From Petunia secreta (Eukaryota > Streptophyta > Magnoliopsida > Solanales > Solanaceae), in the NCBI GenBank assembly GCA_029990175.1, contig JARKIP010000022.1, positions 22,170,001 to 22,234,000 on the forward strand: a stretch of DNA of 64,000 nt, given 5' to 3'. Both the position numbers and the translations under genes were made by a program. Below the pieces are notes generated by a model that worked only from the letters and a program-made list of their open reading frames with translations, was not told the DNA's origin and searched no databases. Below, piece after piece: positions 59,015 through 64,000 of this stretch (positions are counted from its first letter, which is position 1; each line of letters begins with the position of its first letter).

Positions 59015-59600
59015 GTTATTATTACTATCACTAATTTTAACATTAATTCGTTTCATATTTTTTGCGAGGTACATTTGGATGAGTCTATTAAAGGACGTCG
59101 CATTTAGAGTGGATAATACTTTATTACTTTTATCTCATTTTATTTTATATTTCATTTTATTCTGACTAACTATTCGTTGTCTTTTTAAGGAATATTTAAG
59201 ACATAATTTGCAAAGGATGATGACATTTGAAAAGATGAATATTTATCTTTCATGCAAATTATTTGTATTGTAGAATATTAGTGGAAATTCTTTGTTCGTT
59301 TTACTATTATTTATTATTTGAATCCAAATTTTTTAGTCCGGCTGGGAACCACACTTGGTGGAATCTAAGATGTTCCTAACACCTTCCTCTTGGGTTAATT
59401 TGAACTCTTACTTAGAATTTTCGGTTCGTAGATCAAATTCCGGAGTTAACATAAAATTGGCTAGAAACAAAGTAGGTGCTCTAATACACCTAGTTAAAAA
59501 ATATGTTAGGTGGCGACTTCAAGTCTTTACCCACGAGTCCTAATTAGTCGAGCCATTTTTCGAACCTTAACTGGGTTCGGGCGGAAAATGGGTGTGGACA
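56803..59600 (+). mobile_element. 3' LTR of the second Ogre-like element
   Basis: 2.8 kb, begins TGTCGACCCCCAATTTTG and ends GGGTGTGGACA. It contains GGTGGCGACT near 59511, as in the first element. A long TTA/ATT microsatellite lies at 58868-59032. Athila sequence starts at the next base, 59601. Confidence 0.8.
58868..59032. repeat. TTA/ATT microsatellite inside the LTR
   Basis: Long imperfect TTA runs. The apparent Leu/Tyr-rich ORF here is a by-product. Confidence 0.9.
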
Positions 59601-60466
59601 ATAGGATGAAATAGATATGGGTAGAGTATTGTTAGGACCAAGGTAGGCAAATCTCAAATGACTTGGTAAGACTTTGAGTTCAAAGGTAGGGGTTCTTCAA
59701 TGGATGTTTTAGTTGGTGGAACCTTTCGGGTTTCAAGATCAAGGAAAAGTTTCTTTGGTGAATAGGGCTTAGTAACAAATCCTTCCAGTTCTAAGACGCG
59801 TTGCTTGACACTTTCTTCATCATCAACGTCCATATTCCATATAACGGATGCCAAGGCATCAAATTTCCTTGTTAAGCTCTCCTTTTCTACCAATGCATCC
59901 ACGACCACATCAACATAAGAATATGATGTATCTTCAACCGGTTGCCTCATTGACTTGCAAATATGAAATACCACCTTCTCACCATTGAATCTAAATGTTA
60001 ACTCTCTCTTCTCCATATATCACAATGCTCTTCCCGTGGCAGAAAATGGTCTCCCAAGAATAATTGGCATGTCATAATCAACGGCACAATCCAATATAAC
60101 AAAATCCGCCGAGAAGATAAAATGATCTACCTTAACAAATACATTTTCAACCACCCCAATCGGCCTTTTCATAGAACGATCGGCTGTTTGAAGATATATT
60201 TAAGTCGGTCTTGGTTCTTTTCCACCCAATGTCTTGTAAACAGCATAAGGCCTGAGATTGATGTTTGCCCCCAAATCACATAATGCTTTCTCAAAATGTC
60301 TTCCCCCAATAGTACATGGTATAGTGAATGCACCAAAATCATCTATTTTCATTGGTATCACATGAGACATAATTTCACTACATTGATGAGTGAACTCGAT
60401 GGTTTCAAATTCTGAGAACCTCTTTTTTGTCACCAAATCTTTCACAAATTTTGCCATATCCGACAT
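59601..60466 (-). pseudogene. Athila pol start with protease, cut by the Ogre-like LTR
   Basis: In sense (60466-60200) IPCTIGGRHFEKALCDLGANI gives the Athila protease with its DLGA active-site variant. After a stop, MPIILGRPFSATGRAL gives the ILGRPF motif. The frame continues with a shift through LPSHLRFAYLG, normally just before RT, up to the last base before 59600. RT, RNase H and integrase are absent from the window. Confidence 0.85.
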
Positions 60467-61590
60467 TTACCCTAAAATATCAGGCAAGTTAATAGAAGCA
60501 GAGGCAATCTTCTCCCAAACCTTCTTGGCATGATCGGTTCTTCTCAATCTTTCATTTCTTTGAAGAAATGGTGGAGTAGGCTTTGGAATAGTGGGCTTGG
60601 TAGGAATGGCTTCTTTAGGTGGTGGACGTTGTTTGGTGGCTTTTTGGGTAGTAGTGAGTTTCGGTAGTGGAGTTTCCTCTTCAAGAGGACTTTCTTGTTC
60701 TTGGACATTTTGAAGCTCCACCTATTCATGCATTTCATCCCCATCTTCTACTTCATCACTCAATATCTCCTCTTTTTGGACACCCTCTTCAAGCTCCATT
60801 TAAAAATCATCACCTACCATTTTGAGATCATCTTAAGTCTTCCCACTTCTAGTTATGATGGCTATTACTTGATCTTTTCCTTTCCTCTTAGGATTTACTA
60901 CTGTATTACTCGGAAATGCTCCATGTTCTCTTTGATTCACGTGATGAGACAATTGGCTATATTGAGATTCAAGCGACTTGATAGAAGTCGAATTTGATTG
61001 CACGGTTTGCTTGATATCCTTAATATCACCCGAATTGTCTTCTTAGAGTTTCAACATCTTCTCCATCATTCCTTCCAACCTTCAGTTATTAGGATTGCTT
61101 GACCTTTGTTGTGATTCATAAGAACCTCTTTGATTGTCATTTGTCTCTCTCCCTTGATTGGTACCATTCCACTTATGAGCGTTGCCCCATTGATTGGAAG
61201 GCATCCATTGGCCTTGAGCTTGATAACCTTGTTGATTATATGGAAGTCTTTGACCTTGATAAGCATTAACATAATAGGCCTCCTCATCTTGCTCTTGGCC
61301 ACCTTGGGGTGGTATTTTCCCTTCTTGTCCTTGAGGCACAAACCCCATATGAACATAGCCCGGTGGAGTATAACCCATAGGATAGGGTTGATAATAATAG
61401 TTGGCACTATGGTGAACTTCTGTAGGAGGAATATTAATAGCATTCTCTTGCTTTGCAGGTTATTGGTTTGTTTTCAATTAGTTCTTTGCAAGAAACTTAA
61501 CCATTGTAACAAGTTGAGCCATTCTTTCTTCTTGAGATTCAATTGGTTTTGTCATTATGTCATTGTTGGGATCATATGTACCCGGCATCC
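60467..61590 (-). pseudogene. Athila gag-pol linker
   Basis: Gln/Gly/Tyr-rich low-complexity stretch (61378-61082) and Pro/Lys/Thr-rich stretch (60721-60467) in broken frames, as usual between Athila gag and protease. Confidence 0.7.
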
Positions 61591-62394
61591 TTACTCTTGA
61601 CTTTCATGCTCTTGATTGCTTTCTGACCTTGTTGATGAGGTAGATTGCTTGTTGAAGAGTCCCTCCATTAAGCCTCCTTGAGCAAAATGGTTTATGGTTG
61701 TTTGATTGTTGTCATCAAGACCTCTATAGAAAGTCTCTAATAGAACTCTATTCGGAAAATCATGATCGGAGCAAGAATAAATGAGCTTGAGAAATCTATC
61801 ACATGCTTTGTGTAATGGCTCACCCACTTGTTGTTGGAAATAGTAGATATTATCTCTCAAGTCCACAAATTTACCCAGAGGGAAATACTCATCCCAAGTA
61901 TGAATACTTCTCTTTGGCAATCCATCCAACCAATCCCTAGCTTTCCCTTTTAGAGAGAATGGGAAAAGTCTCAGGCGAAAAGCCTCATCGGTCACACCGG
62001 CATGCTTGTTAAGAGTGCATATTTCAAGGAATGTTTGGAGGTGATTATTGGGATTCTCCTCTTCTTCTCCTCCAAACAACCCTCGATTGTCAAGTGAATT
62101 CATAGTGGCCGATGGCATTTGGAAGTTGGCTGTGGCTCTAATGGGTGGAGGCACAATAGCTCCACAAAAGCCATCATCGTTAGCTTGCTCCTTACTTGCA
62201 TTTCTTCTAGCCCTCGGGCCTCCTTGAGCTTGAGCATTCGGTTGTGCTCCTTCTACTTGCTCTACATCAAGTATTTTAATATTGTCTTCCTCCTTATTTT
62301 CATTGACCGGTTGAGGAGAAGGTGGTGGGTTATCTCCTTGGGGGTTAACCACATCTCCCACTTGGTTAGGTGGATTTGCAACTCTTAGCAGCAT
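61591..62394 (-). CDS. Athila gag (open, 267 codons)
   Basis: The ATG at 62394 lies about 115 bp after the primer site. After a Pro/Asn/Gln-rich N-terminus (residues 1-110) comes the gag domain: LKGKARDWLDGLPKRSIHTW and LLETFYRGLDDNN. It is the most intact gag in the window, but the element lacks the rest of pol here. Gag would form the particle. Confidence 0.85.
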   Translation of the reverse strand: MLLRVANPPNQVGDVVNPQGDNPPPSPQPVNENKEEDNIKILDVEQVEGAQPNAQAQGGPRARRNASKEQANDDGFCGAIVPPPIRATANFQMPSATMNSLDNRGLFGGEEEENPNNHLQTFLEICTLNKHAGVTDEAFRLRLFPFSLKGKARDWLDGLPKRSIHTWDEYFPLGKFVDLRDNIYYFQQQVGEPLHKACDRFLKLIYSCSDHDFPNRVLLETFYRGLDDNNQTTINHFAQGGLMEGLFNKQSTSSTRSESNQEHESQE

Positions 62395-62506
62395 TTTCAG
62401 CCAACACCTACCAAGTCAAATAAAACCAAAACCAAAAGTAAAATTTGCTCCGATTAAGCTAACTAACAACACGAACTTAAACTAACTCAACTAATTTGTC
62501 TACTAA

Positions 62507-62526
62507 GTCCCCCAGCAACGGCCCCA
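62507..62526 (-). other. Primer-binding site of Athila (tRNA-Asp type)
   Basis: In sense, TGGGGCCGTTGCTGGGGG lies after the LTR end, one or two changes from the TGGCGCCGTTGCCGGGGA complement of tRNA-Asp used by Athila elements. Confidence 0.8.
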
Positions 62527-62529
62527 AAT

Positions 62530-63902
62530 TGTGACACGCTCTGGTTAAGGATGAGGGTCACAGTTAACCTAGTCAATTGTTAGGGATCAAATATAGGGAC
62601 TACCGTGAGACTTGAAATATTCGTATTTAGCTTGAGTTTTATGAGTGCAGTGAGTTAATCATAAAATTCAAGTAGAATCTAAGCTATTGTGAAATAAGAG
62701 TAATTGCAAGGTAAAACTACAATATGAGAAAATACTAGGCTACTAACTTCCCCCTAGCCCTCTAACCAAGTGGATATAGTGTAAAGCTTCTTTACACCAA
62801 GATCACCTAATAGACCTTGCTCGCATTTACTCAACTCATCCCTTCCAGGTGAGAGTCGAGACTACCAACTCTTACCCTCTCAATGCTAAGAATTGATGCA
62901 TTAAGCGCTAGCAACTAGTCCCAAGTAAGGTATCTCACTCTCGGTGTTCAATCTGTTAACCCAAGGTAAATGCGACACGCTTACCCCCGGTACCCCATCA
63001 CTATACTTCCCATTCCTAGATTTACCCTCTCGGTCTAAATTTAGTACTTGTTAGGCTCAACTTGAGTTGTACACCTCAATTTGTTGTAATGTAATTAATG
63101 GTAGTGAAACGGGGTATTCCTAGTTGGTTAGAAGCTTATTATGCTATACCCATTCGATTATTGTACTAGGGTTTCGTTAACACCCTACTGGATATTTAGC
63201 TACTCATACTAAGTAATGATTCAAGACTTGATAGTAATAAAATGTGCATTGTAATAGTAATATAGTAAAGATTCTTACACAAAATGTTGTTGTTCTTCAT
63301 AATACAAGAAAACTTGACTAAGGGTTAATGGCGTTTTTGACCTTATCTTGCCTCTCAAGTAATGTAAATTGTAAGATACTCTGAAAAACCTAATTCTAGC
63401 TATATATAGTGTTTGCTAAAATTAATTACAGAAATGCCATTTTCAGGTTGGGCTGTGGCCCGTTTTCCAAAAGGCTGAGTTCTGGTGCTGAATCGACCAA
63501 AGGGCTGGCGCCTCTTTGGACATGGGCTTATGCCCTTTTCTGGGTTAGTATGAGAGGGCAACCACACTTTATTTGGCGGTTGCATCTTCACAGGACTTCC
63601 AGATTCTTAGCTTCTTTGCCAAGGGTTTGGGCCTCTTCAGTGCCCAGTTGGATACTCAGCAGGTATGCACCTCCAGAGAAGGGGCGGTCACCCCTAGCAT
63701 GGGTGGCCACCGCTTTAGTGTTTCTGCAGCTTCTTTAATTTGATCACTTTTCTTAGGTAATCATGCTCTTTTGGTTTCTTCCTTTCCTTGTAGGGTTTAA
63801 CACCTGAAACCAAGCAAAATGCATCAAACTTTCTATAGATTGGTCACTTTTGGATTGACAAAAGTTTAAAGGAGTTAAAGTAAGCAAAATGCTAACGCAT
63901 CA
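62530..63902 (-). mobile_element. 5' LTR of Athila
   Basis: About 1.37 kb. The sense end ..GTGTCACA is fixed by the primer site. The sense start TGATGCG near 63902 is inferred. It contains GGGCGGTCACCCC and GGTGGCCACCGC at about 63681-63715. The 63903-64000 tail is unassigned. Confidence 0.65.
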
Positions 63903-64000
63903 GACAACTACAGAAAACCATTGGAGAACCCTGTGTTTATTCAGTATCTAGAATAGGCTTTTTATTATTGTTGTCGTGTCAAACTGTGTTCATGTATTAC

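Noticed and set aside
58785..59165. 126-codon Leu/Tyr-rich ORF that looks like a membrane protein
   Set aside because: It is produced by a TTA/ATT microsatellite within an LTR.
53555..59605. One intact Ogre-like element from 53560 to 59600 with ATAGG/ATGAG target duplication
   Set aside because: The pentamers differ at two positions, Athila is absent on the left, and the 5' LTR lacks its end and primer site.

Overview
This window looks like heterochromatic plant nuclear DNA, made almost entirely of nested and broken transposable elements. I found no host protein gene, rRNA or tRNA gene, or CRISPR array. The element types (a Sirevirus-like Copia with an envelope-like ORF, Ogre/TAT-like LTRs several kb long, TAT with an antisense ORF, Athila, a tRNA-derived SINE) point to a eudicot. 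A solanaceous plant is my best guess, from general resemblance only.

Left block (1-26915): a giant Ogre/TAT-like element on the + strand with no recognisable gag or pol. Its 5' LTR ends at 1911, followed by a tRNA-Arg-type primer site. Its 3' LTR is 23376-26915 (about 3.5 kb). It carries hairpin-forming tandem arrays at 20472-22440. A fragment of another LTR (1-673) sits in its 5' LTR. A complete Copia/Sirevirus insertion (Copia-A, minus strand, 4504-19701) sits in its interior, with a perfect 5-bp target duplication GTAGC. Copia-A is split inside its reverse transcriptase by a non-autonomous Ty3/Gypsy-like element (9430-14657).

Middle block (26916-50838): the Ogre-like element lies inside the 3' LTR of a second element of the Copia-A family, Copia-B. 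Copia-B has lost its RT/RNase H region and holds a decayed Ty3/Gypsy element (29084-36740). At 38701 Copia-B stops in gag. Its gag start, primer site and 5' LTR reappear in the opposite orientation at 43314-44522. A TAT element likewise has its 5' LTR, gag and pol on the minus strand (44523-50833), while its antisense-ORF region and 3' LTR (38701-42954) are inverted. One 5.8-kb inversion of 38701-44522 explains both. The AACAA target duplication of the TAT element matches only if the two LTRs are read in opposite orientations.

Right block (50839-64000): an AT-rich stretch, then a SINE with a 15-bp target duplication that itself holds a 273-bp hAT-type MITE with an 8-bp duplication. Next come a CACTA-like terminus, remnants of another Ogre/TAT-like element with a 2.8-kb LTR (56803-59600), and the 5' half of an Athila element on the minus strand (gag and protease, PBS, 5' LTR). 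The Ogre-like LTR ends abruptly inside Athila pol.

The elements do not work together as a pathway. The window is mainly a record of insertion, deletion, nonsense decay and inversion.
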